From contig NZ_MLCF01000048.1 of NCBI RefSeq assembly GCF_001879105.1, forward strand, positions 1-48,998: a DNA stretch of 48,998 bases, read 5' to 3'. Of the stretch, positions 36,753 to 44,635 are shown piece after piece. Under the pieces are notes generated by a model. It saw only the letters and a program-made list of their open reading frames with translations, was not told the origin of the DNA and did not search any database. A program made the position numbers and the translations under genes. The number at the start of each line of letters is the position of its first letter. Positions within the stretch are counted from its first letter, which is position 1. The stretch comes from Mangrovactinospora gilvigrisea. GTDB lineage: Bacteria; Actinomycetota; Actinomycetes; Streptomycetales; Streptomycetaceae.

Positions 36753-37603
36753 TTGGTGGCCCCCTGGGTGAGTCCGGCGATGATGTGCCGCTGGGCGAGC
36801 AGGAAGACCACGAGGATGGGCAGCACCACGATGACCGTGCCGGCCAGGATGGCGCCCCAGTTCTGCGAGGTCTCCACGTTGTTGAGGTAGAGCAGCCCGA
36901 TGGGCAGGGTCCGCATCGAGTCGGAGTTGGTGACGATCAGCGGCCAGATGAAGTCGTTCCACTTGGTGACGATCGTGACCAGCGCGACGGTCACCAGGAT
37001 CGGCCGGGAGAGCGGCAGCACCACGGTGAACAGGGTGCGCAGGTGCCCGGCGCCGTCCACCCGGGCCGCCTCCAGGATCTCCTTGGGCAGCGTCAGGAAG
37101 TGCTGGCGCAGCAGGAAGGTGGCGAAGACCGAGCCCAGCCCGGGCGCGATCAGCCCGGCCCAGGTGTTCACCCAGCCGAGGGAGGCGATGGTGAGGAAGT
37201 TGGGCAGCAGGGTGACGTTGCCCGGCACCATCATCGCGCCCAGCAGCACCAGGAAGAGCAGCCGCTTGCGGGGGAAGGCGAGGAAGGCGAACCCGTAGGC
37301 GCAGAGCACCGCGAAGAGCAGCTCCAGCGCGGTGCCGGCGACGGCCACCACCGAGGAGTTGACGAAGAAGTGGCCGAACGGGACGGCGTTCCAGGCGTCC
37401 GCGAAGTTCTGCCAGCGCAGACGGGTGGGGATCCACTCGGGCGGATAGCGGTAGATGTCCTGGCCGGGCTTGAGCGCCGAGGAGATCAGCCAGTAGACGG
37501 GGCCGAAGGCGAGTACCGCGACCAGGACCAGCAGCACGTACTGGACGGGGCGGGCGGCGCGGTTGCGGCGCACCGCGGGCGGGGCGGTCGTGGTGCCGGT
37601 CAC
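36749..37603 (-). CDS. ugpE: ABC transporter permease, UgpE-like
   Basis: A 284-residue inner-membrane subunit with six hydrophobic segments. The cytoplasmic EAA loop is ILEAARVDGAGHLRTLFTVVLPLSRP (its core EAARVDGAG-x8-LPL), which docks the ATPase. The order and length match MalG/UgpE. The GTG start overlaps the ugpA stop by 4 bp and its stop overlaps ugpB, so all three are coupled. Confidence 0.88.
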   Translation of the reverse strand: MTGTTTAPPAVRRNRAARPVQYVLLVLVAVLAFGPVYWLISSALKPGQDIYRYPPEWIPTRLRWQNFADAWNAVPFGHFFVNSSVVAVAGTALELLFAVLCAYGFAFLAFPRKRLLFLVLLGAMMVPGNVTLLPNFLTIASLGWVNTWAGLIAPGLGSVFATFLLRQHFLTLPKEILEAARVDGAGHLRTLFTVVLPLSRPILVTVALVTIVTKWNDFIWPLIVTNSDSMRTLPIGLLYLNNVETSQNWGAILAGTVIVVLPILVVFLLAQRHIIAGLTQGATK

Positions 37604-38553
37604 CGGTAGTGCACCCTTCGCTCGAGGAATCGGGCCTGCAGCCCGGTGATGGTCAGCAGCACGGCGAACATGATGATCGCCCCGCCGGCGGCGCGGCCGG
37701 CGTCGAAGGTCTGGAAGCCCTGCTGGTAGATGAACCAGGAGAGGATCGAGGTGGCGTTGGCGGGCCCGCCGCCGGTCATCACCGCGATGATGTCGAAGGC
37801 CTGGAAGGTCTGGATGACCATGGTGACCAGGACGAAGAAGGTGACGGGGGAGAGCAGCGGGAGGGTCAGCCGGCGGAACCGCGTCCACGGTCCGGCGCCG
37901 TCCAGCTCGGCGGCCTCGTACAGCTCGCGCGGCAGGCCCTGCAGCCCGGCGAGGTAGATGACGGCGACGAAGCCGGTGTTCTTCCACAGGTAGACGACGA
38001 TCAGGCCGATCAGTGCCCAGTGCGAATCGGTCATCATCGCGGGGGCGTTCAGCCCCACCGCGCCCATCAGCGGCTTCAGCAGGCCGTAGTTGGGGTCGAA
38101 GATGAACAGCCAGAGCGTGCCGACGGCCGCGCCGGTGACCACATAGGGCGCGAAGACGGCGGTGCGGACGGCGTTGCGGGCGCGCAGCCGCTGGTTGAGC
38201 AGCAGGCTGGTGGCGATGCCGATGATCAGCGAGCCGGCGACGACGCCGACCACGAAGAGCAGCGTCGTCCACAGCACGCCCAGGAAGTCCGGGTCGGTGA
38301 GCAGGTCGGCGTAGTTGTCGAGCCCGACGAAGCGCTTGACCGGGGAGACCATGTCCCAGCGGGTGAGGCTGAGGTAGGCGCTGTAGACGACGGGCCAGTA
38401 GGCGAAGAGCAGCAGGAAGACGAAGTTCGGGGCGATGAACGCGAGGAAGAGCTGGTACTCGCGGCGCCTTCGGCGGCGGAGGCCGGACGGCCCCCGGGAC
38501 GCGGCGGCCGGCTCGGCGGGGACGGGGACGGCAGGGGGTGGTGCGGTGGACAT
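37600..38553 (-). CDS. ugpA: ABC transporter permease, UgpA-like
   Basis: A 317-residue inner-membrane subunit. Pro-rich cytoplasmic N-terminus (1-25), an Arg cluster (RRRRRREYQ), six TMs, and the EAA loop ELYEAAELDGAGPWTRFRRLTLP (core EAAELDGAG). The late FDIIAVMTGGGPANATSI is the MalF/UgpA motif. First gene of a four-gene operon (ugpA-E-B-Q) that lacks an ATP-binding subunit; in Streptomyces the shared MsiK ATPase usually serves such transporters. GAAAGGA lies 6 nt before the ATG. Confidence 0.88.
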   Translation of the reverse strand: MSTAPPPAVPVPAEPAAASRGPSGLRRRRRREYQLFLAFIAPNFVFLLLFAYWPVVYSAYLSLTRWDMVSPVKRFVGLDNYADLLTDPDFLGVLWTTLLFVVGVVAGSLIIGIATSLLLNQRLRARNAVRTAVFAPYVVTGAAVGTLWLFIFDPNYGLLKPLMGAVGLNAPAMMTDSHWALIGLIVVYLWKNTGFVAVIYLAGLQGLPRELYEAAELDGAGPWTRFRRLTLPLLSPVTFFVLVTMVIQTFQAFDIIAVMTGGGPANATSILSWFIYQQGFQTFDAGRAAGGAIIMFAVLLTITGLQARFLERRVHYR

Positions 38554-38875
38554 GCGCGGTCCTTTCGCGACTCTGCGGGATCGCGCCCTCTCACGGGCTG
38601 CGTGAAATTAACACGCACGGTGTGAACTTTGGGGAGTTGTTGACCTAACCGCAGCCGTTCGTTGTTGTTGCTGTTGCCTTCCGTTCAACTTGATGTGCCG
38701 TCAGGGCGGACCCTCCGGGCGGTGCTGACGGTGCGAGAGTCGACATAGCGTCAACACGGGTGACTGACGGGGCGGGAGAACCGGTACATTCCCGGTACGG
38801 AGTTCCCGCGGACCCTCGCGCCCGCCCCGTCGGCGCGTAGCGTGGAGGCCCAACACCCACCCCCGGAGCGGCGAC
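38554..38875. other. divergent intergenic region between the ugp operon and the second kinase, 322 bp
   Basis: No gene is seen. On the ugp side an operator-like cluster lies at 38591-38626: TCACG-GGCTG-CGTGA (38591-38605) and, on the minus strand, TTCACAC-N5-GTGTTAA, which begins with GTTCAC like a PHO-box unit. The kinase side has a direct repeat CCGGTAC at 38781 and 38792 (11-bp period), and TACATT (38785-38790) as a -10 candidate. A short GTTGTTGTTGCTGTTG run lies near 38660. Confidence 0.5.
38591..38626 (-). promoter_or_regulatory. operator-like inverted repeats upstream of ugpA
   Basis: Two adjacent dyads (TCACG-N5-CGTGA; TTCACAC-N5-GTGTTAA, one mismatch) lie 38-73 bp before the ugpA start. 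GTTCACACCGT resembles one 11-bp PHO-box unit, but no clean second unit follows at 11-bp spacing. A LacI-type or PhoP control is possible; neither is shown. Confidence 0.35.
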
Positions 38876-41089
38876 TTGGCACGGAAGATCGGCAGCCGGT
38901 ACACGATCGAGCGGATCCTCGGACGGGGCTCCGCCGGCACCGTCTGGTCCGGATCCGGCCCCGACGGGCCCGTCGCCGTCAAGCTGCTGCGCGAGGACCT
39001 CGCCTCCGACCCCGAGCTCGTCGGCCGCTTCGTCCAGGAGCGCACCGCCCTCACCAGCCTCGACCACCCGCGCATCGTCGCCGTCCGCGACCTGGTGGTG
39101 GACGGCACCGACCTCGCGCTGGTGATGGAGCTGGTGCCCGGCCGCGACCTGCGCGCCCTGCTCGACGCCGAGGGCGTGCTCGTCCCCGCCCGCGCCGCCG
39201 CCGTGGTCGCCGACGTCGCCGAGGGCCTCGCCGCCGCGCACGCCGCCGGCGTCGTGCACCGCGACGTCAAGCCCGAGAACGTGCTGCTGGAGGAGGACGC
39301 CCTGGGCGTCCCCAGCAACTCCCGCGCCAAGCTCACCGACTTCGGCATCGCCCGCCTCGTCGACACCCCGCGCCGCACCCGCGCCACCCGCATCATCGGC
39401 ACCCCCGACTACCTCGCCCCCGAGGTGATCGAGGGCCTCCAGCCGCGCGCCGCCGTCGACGTCTACGCACTCGCCACCGTGCTGTACGAACTGCTCTGCG
39501 GGGCCACCCCGTTCGGCGGCGGCCACCCCGGAGCGGTGCTGCGCCGGCACGTCACCGAGACGGTCCCCCCGCTGCCCGGCCTGCCCGACGGGCTCGCCGC
39601 CGTCCTCAACGCCTGCCTCTCCAAGGCCCCGGCCGGCCGGCTCACCGCCGCCGAGCTCGCCGACCGGCTCCACGAGCAGCTGCCCGACCTCGCCGGCGCC
39701 CCCGCGCTCGAACTGCGCCGCGCCCCCGACGAGGAGGGCGCCGACGGCGCGCACGAGGACGAGGTCGAGGCCGCCTACCAGGCCTACGAGCACCAGCGCG
39801 CGCAGAACGCCGCCGAGCCCGGCTACCCCGCCGCGCCGCGCGGCGCCGTCCCCCTGGTGCCCGGCGCCGAACTCGACGAGCACGACACCCATCTGCGGAT
39901 CCGCCGCCCCACCGCCGAGGAGCTGGCGGCCGGCCCGCCGCCCGGCGCCGAGCGCCGCAAGGGCACCGGCAGCCACGCGAGACCTGCCCCGCCCAAGGGC
40001 CATGCCGGGCGCGGCGGCACCCCCGCGGTCGTCCGCCGGCGCCGCCGCCTGTACATCGCCGTCGCCGGGCTGCTCGCCGCGGCCGGCATCGGCGCCTGGG
40101 CGGCCGGCGAGTCCGGCGGGAACGCCCCCGCGCACTCCCGCTCGGTCGACGACCGGACCGGCAGCCCCACCCCGACCGCGCCCAAGGCCACCCGTACCCG
40201 CGGCGCCGCCGACGAGCGCTCCGCCTCCCCGCGCGCGCTGCCGCTGCCCTCCTGGCAGTCGTGGACGAACCTTCCTGCGGCGCCGGTGCCCTCCGACGGC
40301 TCCCCGGCGGCCGTCCGCAGCGGCTCCACCACCTTCGTCTTCACCCGCGACAGCACCGACGCGCTCTGGTACACCTTCGCCACCGGCGGCGGGACCTACG
40401 CCCCGTGGAGCCGGCTGACCGGCATCCACGTCGCCGACGACCCGGCCGCCGCGGCGCTGCCCGGCGGCGGCGTCCGGCTGATCGCCCGCGGCACCGACGA
40501 CCTCCTCTACGAGCGCACCCTCGGCAGCGGCCGGTGGACGCCGTGGACGCAGGTCGACGGGCGCACGACGGTCGACTCCTCGCCGGCCGCGGTCGGCACC
40601 GGCGCCCGGGTGGACGCGGTCGCCCGCACCGGCGGCGACCTGGTCACCGCGTCCTGGATGAACGGGCGATGGTCGGCGTGGGCCGTGGTGCCGGCGTCCG
40701 GCAAGGTGAAGGGGACGCCGGCGGTCGCCGCGGCGCCCGGCGCCGGGCCCGGAACGTTCTCGGTGTTCGTGCAGCGGGCGTCGGACGGGCAGGTGCTGTG
40801 GCTGCGGGCGCAGCAGGGGGCGTGGCTGCCGCCGAAGCCCGTCACCGGGCTGCGCGGCGGCACGGGCCTGGCGGCGTCGGTGCAGGCGGACGGGACGGTA
40901 CGGGTGTTCGCGCGGCAGGCGGACGGGACGCTGAAGGAGGCGGTGACGGGGGCGGGCGGCGACGGCGGCTGGCGGACGGCGGAGTTGGCCGCCGACGCGA
41001 CGGGCGCGGGGTCCGCGCCGGGTGCCGCGGCGTCGTCGGTGTTCGTGGCCGCGGACGGGGGGCGGGTGCGGGTCGCCACGGCGCACTGA
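38876..41089 (+). CDS. transmembrane Ser/Thr kinase with extracellular propeller-like sensor
   Basis: A 737-residue receptor-like kinase. Glycine loop GRGSAGTV (16-23), ATP Lys36, HRDVKPEN with Asp130, DFG at 155, and TPDYLAPEV closing the activation loop; the kinase domain ends near 265. An Ala/Glu/Pro-rich juxtamembrane region follows, then one TM (about 391-410, LYIAVAGLLAAAGIGAWA). The extracellular part (about 455-737) has repeats of about 45 residues with WxxW-type edges (SWQSWTNL, LWYTFATGG, YAPWSRL, GRWTPWTQV, GRWSAWAVV), resembling PLL/tectonin lectin propellers. It may sense glycans or envelope material. TTG start with GGAG 7 nt upstream. Confidence 0.85.
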   Translation: MARKIGSRYTIERILGRGSAGTVWSGSGPDGPVAVKLLREDLASDPELVGRFVQERTALTSLDHPRIVAVRDLVVDGTDLALVMELVPGRDLRALLDAEGVLVPARAAAVVADVAEGLAAAHAAGVVHRDVKPENVLLEEDALGVPSNSRAKLTDFGIARLVDTPRRTRATRIIGTPDYLAPEVIEGLQPRAAVDVYALATVLYELLCGATPFGGGHPGAVLRRHVTETVPPLPGLPDGLAAVLNACLSKAPAGRLTAAELADRLHEQLPDLAGAPALELRRAPDEEGADGAHEDEVEAAYQAYEHQRAQNAAEPGYPAAPRGAVPLVPGAELDEHDTHLRIRRPTAEELAAGPPPGAERRKGTGSHARPAPPKGHAGRGGTPAVVRRRRRLYIAVAGLLAAAGIGAWAAGESGGNAPAHSRSVDDRTGSPTPTAPKATRTRGAADERSASPRALPLPSWQSWTNLPAAPVPSDGSPAAVRSGSTTFVFTRDSTDALWYTFATGGGTYAPWSRLTGIHVADDPAAAALPGGGVRLIARGTDDLLYERTLGSGRWTPWTQVDGRTTVDSSPAAVGTGARVDAVARTGGDLVTASWMNGRWSAWAVVPASGKVKGTPAVAAAPGAGPGTFSVFVQRASDGQVLWLRAQQGAWLPPKPVTGLRGGTGLAASVQADGTVRVFARQADGTLKEAVTGAGGDGGWRTAELAADATGAGSAPGAAASSVFVAADGGRVRVATAH

Positions 41090-41126
41090 GCCGCCCCTCC
41101 GCCCCGGAACCCCACCCGCCCTCGGG
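41090..41126 (+). repeat. 3'-end GC repeat, copy 7
   Basis: GCCGCCCCTCCGCCCCGG-AACCCCACCC directly after the kinase stop; diverged at the right arm (CTCGGG). Confidence 0.45.
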
Positions 41127-41157
41127 CCACCGTCGTCGTCCGACCGGGGGGAGCCGT

Positions 41158-41172
41158 TAGGCTTGTCGCGTG
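41158..41172 (+). promoter_or_regulatory. leaderless-type -10 of prfB
   Basis: TAGGCT (41158-41163) lies 6 nt before GTG 41170, with no ribosome site in between. Leaderless translation of prfB is inferred. Confidence 0.5.
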
Positions 41173-42294
41173 GCAGACGTCGATCCCTCCGAAGCACTCA
41201 AGAACCTCCAGTCGACCATGGCGTCGATCGAGGCCGTCCTCGACCTCGAGAAGCTGCGCCGCGACATCTCCGTCCTGGAGGAGCAGGCCGCCGCGCCCGA
41301 TCTGTGGAACGACCCCGACGAGGCGCAGAAGGTCACCTCGCGCCTCTCCCACCTCCAGGGCGAGGTCCGCAAGACCGAGGAGCTGCACGGCCGCATCGAC
41401 GACCTGGGCGTGCTCTTCGAGCTCGCCGAGGCGGAGGACGACGCCGACACCCGCGCCGAGGCCGAGGAGGAGCTCGCCTCCGTCCGCAAGTCGGTCGACG
41501 AGCTGGAGGTGCGCACCCTGCTCTCCGGCGAGTACGACAGCCGCGAGGCGCTCGTCAACATCCGCGCCGAGGCGGGCGGCATCGACGCCGCCGACTTCGC
41601 CGAGCAGCTGCTGCGGATGTACACGCGCTGGGCCGAGCACCACAAGTACCCGGTGGAGGTGTACGAGACCTCGTACGCCGAAGAGGCCGGCATCAAGTCG
41701 GCCACCTTCTCCGTCAAGGCCCCCTACGCCTACGGCACCCTCTCGGTCGAGCAGGGCACCCACCGCCTGGTGCGCATCTCGCCCTTCGACAACCAGGGCC
41801 GCCGCCAGACGTCGTTCGCCGGCGTCGAGGTGCTGCCCGTCGTCGAGAAGTCCGACCACGTCGACATCGACGAGACCGAGCTGCGCATCGACGTCTACCG
41901 CTCCTCCGGCCCCGGCGGCCAGGGCGTCAACACCACCGACTCCGCGGTGCGGATCACCCACATCCCCACCGGGATCGTCGTCTCCTGCCAGAACGAGCGC
42001 TCCCAGATCCAGAACAAGGCCAGCGCCATGGGCGTCCTCCAGGCCAAGCTGCTGGAGCGGCGCCGCCAGGAGGAGCAGGCCATGATGGACGCCCTCAAGG
42101 GCGACGGCGGCAACTCCTGGGGCAACCAGATGCGCTCCTATGTGCTGCACCCGTACCAGATGGTCAAGGATCTGCGCACCGAGCACGAGGTCGGCAACCC
42201 GCAGGCGGTGCTGGACGGCGACATCGACGGCTTCATCGAGGCGGGCATCCGCTGGCGCAAGCAGCAGGAGCAGCAGGCCACCGAGGCGCGGTAA
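41170..42294 (+). CDS. prfB: peptide chain release factor 2
   Basis: A 374-residue translation factor reading UGA and UAA. The anticodon-like SPF tripeptide is residues 204-206 (RISPFDNQG) and the catalytic GGQ is 249-251 ([15 protein letters not shown]). The frame is continuous from GTG 41170, so the +1 programmed frameshift and in-frame UGA of E. coli prfB are absent, which fits the heavy UGA use here. It has its own leaderless-type promoter and a strong palindromic terminator. Confidence 0.97.
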   Translation: MADVDPSEALKNLQSTMASIEAVLDLEKLRRDISVLEEQAAAPDLWNDPDEAQKVTSRLSHLQGEVRKTEELHGRIDDLGVLFELAEAEDDADTRAEAEEELASVRKSVDELEVRTLLSGEYDSREALVNIRAEAGGIDAADFAEQLLRMYTRWAEHHKYPVEVYETSYAEEAGIKSATFSVKAPYAYGTLSVEQGTHRLVRISPFDNQGRRQTSFAGVEVLPVVEKSDHVDIDETELRIDVYRSSGPGGQGVNTTDSAVRITHIPTGIVVSCQNERSQIQNKASAMGVLQAKLLERRRQEEQAMMDALKGDGGNSWGNQMRSYVLHPYQMVKDLRTEHEVGNPQAVLDGDIDGFIEAGIRWRKQQEQQATEAR

Positions 42295-42305
42295 CGCACC
42301 CGCGG

Positions 42306-42356
42306 ACACGTCGAGGGGCCCGGAAGCCATGGCTTCCGGGCCCCTCGACGTGTTTT
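42306..42356. terminator. perfect 48-bp palindrome, bidirectional terminator
   Basis: Bases 42306-42353 form a perfect palindrome (24-bp arms, centre GCCATGGC), followed by TTTT. It lies between prfB (+) and the convergent zinc-ribbon gene (-), so it can stop both. Confidence 0.92.
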
Positions 42357-42372
42357 CGAAGAGAAGTGCGCC

Positions 42373-42564
42373 TCAGGCGAGCGCGTGCTGGACGATCGCG
42401 GCGAAGGCGATCAGCAGGACGGCCAGCACGGCCAGGGCCACCGGACTGATCCCGCCGAGCAGGCCCTCGCGCTGCAGCCGCGCCCGGTTGGCCCGGCACA
42501 CCGGGCACCGGCCCTCGTTCACCGGACCCGCGCAGTTGGCGCACACCAGTCGGTCCGCCGTCAT
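42373..42564 (-). CDS. 63-residue zinc-ribbon single-pass membrane protein
   Basis: This small protein has two CxxC knuckles (C8-A-N-C11 and C20-P-V-C23) forming a likely zinc ribbon. A basic linker (RANRARLQREG) precedes one TM (about 38-60, VALAVLAVLLIAFAAIV). ATG 42564 is chosen for GGAGGAG 8 nt upstream; the frame extends further but without a ribosome site. It is convergent with prfB and divergent from ftsE. No function known. Confidence 0.8.
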   Translation of the reverse strand: MTADRLVCANCAGPVNEGRCPVCRANRARLQREGLLGGISPVALAVLAVLLIAFAAIVQHALA

Positions 42565-42810
42565 GGGGATCTCCTCCTTCGGCAGTGGGGACGCCAGGCA
42601 ACCCGCTCCGGGTTCCCTGGCCCCCTCCTCCTCTACTGTGCCAGCTTTCCTCCGGGTGTGACGCATCACGAACCGCATCGGGTGAGGAAGCTCATTCATT
42701 CGACGTCGATGCAGGTCAACGCCGTTTGGGTGAACTAGTGCCAAGGGTCCTCAGGTTCATTGGCTGGGTCCCCGTCGCCGGTTCGCGTATGTTCACACCG
42801 TCCTGCCCCC

Positions 42811-42824
42811 TAGACTCCTCGACC
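42811..42824 (+). promoter_or_regulatory. ftsE operon promoter -10, leaderless type
   Basis: TAGACT (42811-42816) lies 8 nt before GTG 42825, the first codon of a four-codon mini-ORF. No SD-like sequence precedes either GTG 42825 or the ftsE GTG 42836. Confidence 0.5.
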
Positions 42825-42839
42825 GTGATGCAGCCGTGA
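42825..42839 (+). CDS. candidate four-codon leaderless mini-ORF overlapping ftsE
   Basis: GTG-ATG-CAG-CCG-TGA encodes (V/M)MQP. Its TGA (42837-42839) overlaps the ftsE GTG (42836) as GTGA. A ribosome starting on the leaderless mRNA could terminate here and restart on ftsE, which otherwise has no good ribosome site. Translation is not proven. Confidence 0.35.
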
Positions 42840-43525
42840 TCCGATTCGACAACGTCTCCAAGACCTATCCCAAGCAGCCGCGACCGGCGCTCAACGACCT
42901 CTCTCTGGAGATCGAGCGCGGCGAGTTCGTGTTCCTGGTGGGCGCCTCCGGGTCCGGGAAGTCAACCTTCCTCCGGCTGGTGCTCCGCGAGGAGCGCTCC
43001 TCCAACGGTGCCGTGCACGTCCTCGGGAAGGACCTTGGTCGCCTCTCCAACTGGAAGGTGCCGCCGCTGCGCCGCCAGATCGGCACCGTGTTCCAGGACT
43101 TCCGCCTGCTGCCGAACAAGACGGTGGGCCAGAACGTCGCCTTCGCCCTCGAGGTGATCGGCAAGCCGACCGGCGTCATCCGCAAGACCGTCCCCGAGGT
43201 CCTCGACCTGGTCGGACTGAGCGGCAAGCAGAACCGCATGCCCAACGAGCTCTCCGGCGGTGAGCAGCAGCGCGTCGCCATCGCGCGCGCGTTCGTCAAC
43301 CGCCCGAAGGTGCTCATCGCCGACGAGCCGACCGGAAACCTGGACCCCCAGACGTCCGTCGGCATCATGAAGCTCCTGGACCGCATCAACCGGACCGGCA
43401 CCACGGTCCTGATGTCGACGCACGATCAGGCGATCGTCGACCAGATGCGCCGGCGTGTGCTCGAACTCAGCGAGGGCAACCTCGTCCGGGACCAGCAGCG
43501 CGGCGTCTACGGCTACGGGCAGTAG
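42836..43525 (+). CDS. ftsE: cell division ATP-binding protein FtsE
   Basis: A 229-residue ABC-type ATPase of the FtsEX complex, which controls peptidoglycan hydrolases at the envelope. Walker [10 protein letters not shown] (36-44), signature [14 protein letters not shown], Walker [13 protein letters not shown] and switch His in MSTHDQ are all intact. The divisome block [12 protein letters not shown] starts at GTG 42836. It lies 73 bp before ftsX, the usual operon. Confidence 0.97.
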   Translation: MIRFDNVSKTYPKQPRPALNDLSLEIERGEFVFLVGASGSGKSTFLRLVLREERSSNGAVHVLGKDLGRLSNWKVPPLRRQIGTVFQDFRLLPNKTVGQNVAFALEVIGKPTGVIRKTVPEVLDLVGLSGKQNRMPNELSGGEQQRVAIARAFVNRPKVLIADEPTGNLDPQTSVGIMKLLDRINRTGTTVLMSTHDQAIVDQMRRRVLELSEGNLVRDQQRGVYGYGQ

Positions 43526-43598
43526 CGCCCTCGCCCCTCCACCCGACCCGGCGCCCGGCCGCTCCCCCCGGCAGGCGCCCCCGACCAGCTAGGACATC

Positions 43599-44495
43599 AT
43601 GCGAGCCCGTTTCGTCTTCTCGGAGATCGGTGTCGGCCTGCGCCGAAACCTGACCATGACCTTCGCGGTGGTGGTCTCCGTGGCACTCGCACTGGCCCTG
43701 GCGGGCGCCTCGCTGCTCGTCCGCGAGCAGGTCAGCTCGATGAAGGGCTACTGGTACGACAAGGTCCAGGTCTCCATCTACCTGTGCAACAAGGGCGACC
43801 AGGGCTGCGACAGTGAAGTGACGGCCCAGCAGAAGGCCCAGATCAAGTCGGACCTGGACAAGCTCGCCGTGGTGGAGAAGGTCTACTACGAGAGCAGCGC
43901 GCAGGCCTACGACCACTACCGGCAGCAGTTCAAGGACTCCCCGCTGCTGGACCAGATCACCCCCAGCCAGATGCAGCAGTCCTTCCGGGTCAAGCTGAAG
44001 GACCCCAAGCAGTTCGCGGTGATCAAGGACGCCTTCCAGGGCCGGCCCGGCGTGCAGTCGGTGCAGGACCAGCGCGACACCCTCGACGCGCTGTTCCGAC
44101 TGCTCAACGCGATGACCGTGGCGGCCATGGCGGTGATGGCCGTGATGGTGGTCGTCGCCGTCCTCCTGATCGTCAACACCGTGCGGGTGTCGGCGTTCAG
44201 CAGGCGGCGCGAGACCGGGATCATGAGACTCGTCGGCGCCTCGTCGTTCTACATCCAGATGCCCTTCGTGCTGGAGGCCGCGATCGCCGGGTTCATCGGC
44301 TCGGTCCTCGCCTGCGGCATGATCGGGGCCGGGCAGTGGCTGCTGATCGACAAGACACTCCGACCGTCCGTCCCGCTCATCAACTTCCTGGGCTGGGGCG
44401 ACATTATGAAGATCTTCCCGCTGGTGATCGTCTTTGGTGTGCTCATGTCGGCCGTCTCCGCCTTCATCACGCTGCGGAAATACCTGCGCGTCTGA
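43599..44495 (+). CDS. ftsX: cell division permease-like protein FtsX
   Basis: A 298-residue inner-membrane protein with four TMs (about 18-42, 172-198, 220-245 and 268-290). The large extracellular loop (about 43-165) between TM1 and TM2 binds the hydrolase or its adaptor. It starts MRARFVFSEIGVGLRRNLTMT, as actinobacterial FtsX does, and contains two loop Cys residues (CNKGDQGC) that may form a disulfide. AGGAC lies 3-7 nt before the ATG. Partner of FtsE upstream. Confidence 0.96.
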   Translation: MRARFVFSEIGVGLRRNLTMTFAVVVSVALALALAGASLLVREQVSSMKGYWYDKVQVSIYLCNKGDQGCDSEVTAQQKAQIKSDLDKLAVVEKVYYESSAQAYDHYRQQFKDSPLLDQITPSQMQQSFRVKLKDPKQFAVIKDAFQGRPGVQSVQDQRDTLDALFRLLNAMTVAAMAVMAVMVVVAVLLIVNTVRVSAFSRRRETGIMRLVGASSFYIQMPFVLEAAIAGFIGSVLACGMIGAGQWLLIDKTLRPSVPLINFLGWGDIMKIFPLVIVFGVLMSAVSAFITLRKYLRV

Positions 44496-44541
44496 GGATC
44501 TGACGCGGGCTCACGGCCCGTGCGGATCACGACCCATAAGG

Positions 44542-44577
44542 GTGACATCCCGTCACGCTTCGTGTGGCACGTCACAC
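44542..44577 (+). promoter_or_regulatory. GTGAC/GTCAC dyads upstream of ctpA
   Basis: GTGAC-ATCCC-GTCAC (44542-44556) is a perfect inverted repeat. A third GTCAC at 44571 and the dyad GTGTG-N6-CACAC (44562-44577) follow. They end 56 bp before the ctpA start and could be an operator; MtrA, which prefers GTNAC, is one candidate binder. Confidence 0.4.
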
Positions 44578-44619
44578 GATGGTGTGGCGGGATGTTCGGA
44601 TTGTCCCGCTGTGGTGGCC

Positions 44620-44635
44620 TAAACTCCTCCGCATG
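44620..44635 (+). promoter_or_regulatory. leaderless-type -10 of ctpA
   Basis: TAAACT (44620-44625) is 7 nt before the ATG at 44633, with no ribosome site. This also fixes the start. Confidence 0.5.

Noticed and set aside
38591..38626. A classical PHO box before ugpA
   Set aside because: One GTTCAC-type unit is visible, but the next 11-bp unit does not match, so a true direct-repeat PHO box cannot be claimed.
41170..41300. A programmed frameshift in prfB
   Set aside because: The reading frame is continuous from GTG 41170 through SPF and GGQ, and no in-frame TGA or slippery site is found near the start.
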